Origin: Paracoccaceae bacterium
GTDB lineage: Bacteria > Pseudomonadota > Alphaproteobacteria > Rhodobacterales > Rhodobacteraceae
DNA length: 14,116 nucleotides
Reading direction: 5' to 3'
Assembly: GCA_007134805.1 (NCBI GenBank)
Contig: SLKB01000073.1
Span: 1 to 14,116, forward strand
Below are positions 13,439-14,116 of this stretch, piece after piece. Below the pieces are notes generated by a model. It had not been told where the DNA came from and made no database searches. It was given only the letters and a program-made list of their open reading frames with translations. Within the stretch, counting starts at the first letter, position 1; the number at the start of each line of letters is the position of its first letter. A program made the position numbers and the translations under genes.

Positions 13439-13600
13439 ATGCGCAGACCCGTAAAACGAGGCAAGAGACGGATTCTTCTCAAATTTCTGGTGATCCTGGT
13501 GGTGCTGGCCGCGGTCGCCGTGGTCAGTTACGCCTATTTCGGCGACATGAGCCCGGCGCGCAGCCCCACCGAGACCCCCGTCACGCTGGAGTTCGATTGA
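13439..13600 (+). CDS. small single-pass membrane protein, 53 aa, unknown function
   Basis: Not a family I recognise. The 53-residue product has a strongly basic N-terminus (MRRPVKRGKRR), one hydrophobic helix of about 19 residues (13-31, with LLKFLVILVVLAAVAVV) and a short acidic-ended periplasmic tail (SPTETPVTLEFD), so it should sit in the inner membrane with its C-terminus outside. The ATG at 13439 has GAGAGG 6 nt upstream. The open frame extends back over aroK antisense, which I reject. Its stop overlaps the TTG start of the following exported protein by 4 bp, so the two are probably translated together and may work together. Confidence 0.75.
   Translation: MRRPVKRGKRRILLKFLVILVVLAAVAVVSYAYFGDMSPARSPTETPVTLEFD
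13588..13591 (+). promoter_or_regulatory. ribosome binding site deciding the TTG start at 13597
   Basis: GGAG sits 5 nt upstream of TTG at 13597-13599, inside the last codons of the 53-aa gene. The TTG begins a frame that reads straight into a signal peptide, while no ATG or GTG occurs at a suitable place, so this site is the main support for the unusual start codon. Confidence 0.65.
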
Positions 13601-14116
13601 TCCGTCGACGCGCCCCTTGCCTGGCCCTCATTGCCGGGCTGCTTGCCAGCCCCGGCGTGGCGCTGGACGACCCCGCGCCGCTCAGCGCGATCGAGTGGCT
13701 CGACCAGGCTTTCCGCGCGCCGTCTCTCGCGCCCGATCCCGCCCCGCCGCCAGCGCCGCCCCCGCCGCTTGCGGACAGGCTTGATTTCGAGCCGATCACC
13801 GCCCAGCCGCTCGACGCGCCCGACCCGGACACGACAGGGCTTTTTGCGGCCGCGCGCATCGATTTGCCGCGCGCGATCTGGGGCCCTGCCTCAATGGCCG
13901 AGTTGCGCGACGCGCTCGACACTCTGCCCGGCGACACCGTGCCCGCCGCGCAGCAACTCACCCTGCGGCTGCTGCTCGCCGAATTTGCCCCGCCCGTGCG
14001 GGGCAGCGATGATCTGCCGGGCGCGATGCTCGCGGCGCGGGTTGCAGCGCTGATCCGGTTCGGCGCGCTCGAACAGGCAAGCCAGCTCCTTGACGCGGCC
14101 GACCTGCTGACAGCCC
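13597..14116 (+). CDS. exported protein of unknown function, N-terminal 173 residues (3' end outside window)
   Basis: The frame is open from 13597 to the window edge without a stop. From the TTG it encodes a Sec-type signal peptide: basic RRR, then a hydrophobic core (CLALIAGLLA) and a likely cleavage after about residue 22 (PGVALDD). A cysteine at residue 8 sits too early in the core to be a convincing lipobox. The mature part has a proline/alanine-rich stretch (about 43-57, PAPPPAPPPPLAD), then a segment with AELRDALDTLP and repeated amphipathic helices (QQLTLRLLLAEF, AALIRFGALEQASQLLDAAD) that suggest an alpha-helical, possibly TPR-like, repeat domain. I do not recognise the family. The 4-bp overlap with the 53-aa membrane-protein gene suggests a two-gene envelope unit. 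Confidence 0.72.
   Translation, partial: MIRRRAPCLALIAGLLASPGVALDDPAPLSAIEWLDQAFRAPSLAPDPAPPPAPPPPLADRLDFEPITAQPLDAPDPDTTGLFAAARIDLPRAIWGPASMAELRDALDTLPGDTVPAAQQLTLRLLLAEFAPPVRGSDDLPGAMLAARVAALIRFGALEQASQLLDAADLLTA

Overview
This looks like ordinary chromosomal DNA from a GC-rich alphaproteobacterium, most likely a member of the Rhodobacteraceae/Rhodobacterales. The evidence is a gcrA-type cell-cycle regulator (a family known only from alphaproteobacteria), a small 4.5S-type SRP RNA, an XRE regulator of the alphaproteobacterial PraR-like type, and an aroK-aroB pair. I see no transposase, phage gene, CRISPR array or tRNA gene. Species and family are inferred from remembered family features, not from a search.

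Layout. 1-977 (-): threonyl-tRNA synthetase, with its 3' end outside the window. 1151-3439 (+): a 59-aa two-helix membrane protein, an MFS transporter and an alpha/beta hydrolase that overlaps the transporter by 8 bp. 3443-4748 (-): an inositol-monophosphatase-family phosphatase (HisN-like) and, upstream of it, a small XRE-family regulator, separated by a weak hairpin terminator. 4749-5087: a 339-bp gene-free divergent region, visibly less GC-rich than its surroundings, that holds three strong dyads. 5088-6982 (+): a zinc-less quinone-oxidoreductase-type dehydrogenase and a Bax-inhibitor-1/YccA-like membrane protein, closed by a very clear intrinsic terminator. 7110-7203 (+): the SRP RNA gene ffs. 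7279-8591 (-): a small exported cytochrome c and an ABC-2 permease with no ATPase beside it. 8756-11236 (+): gcrA and a long-form aminopeptidase P, 27 bp apart. 11311-11655 (+): a DUF427 protein whose end overlaps the end of aroB. 11636-13308 (-): aroK-aroB with a 4-bp overlap. 13439 to the end (+): a 53-aa single-helix membrane protein overlapping by 4 bp a TTG-started, proline-rich exported protein that runs off the window.

Most genes are housekeeping: translation (thrS, ffs), aromatic amino-acid biosynthesis (aroK, aroB), possibly histidine biosynthesis (hisN-like), cell-cycle transcription (gcrA) and peptide turnover (aminopeptidase P). The least explained parts are the operator-like region at 4834-5011, the substituted acidic residue in the BI-1 protein, the orphan permease, the two small membrane-protein genes and the unknown exported protein at the right edge. 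I did not find a convincing new multi-gene system; the findings are local and are scored accordingly.
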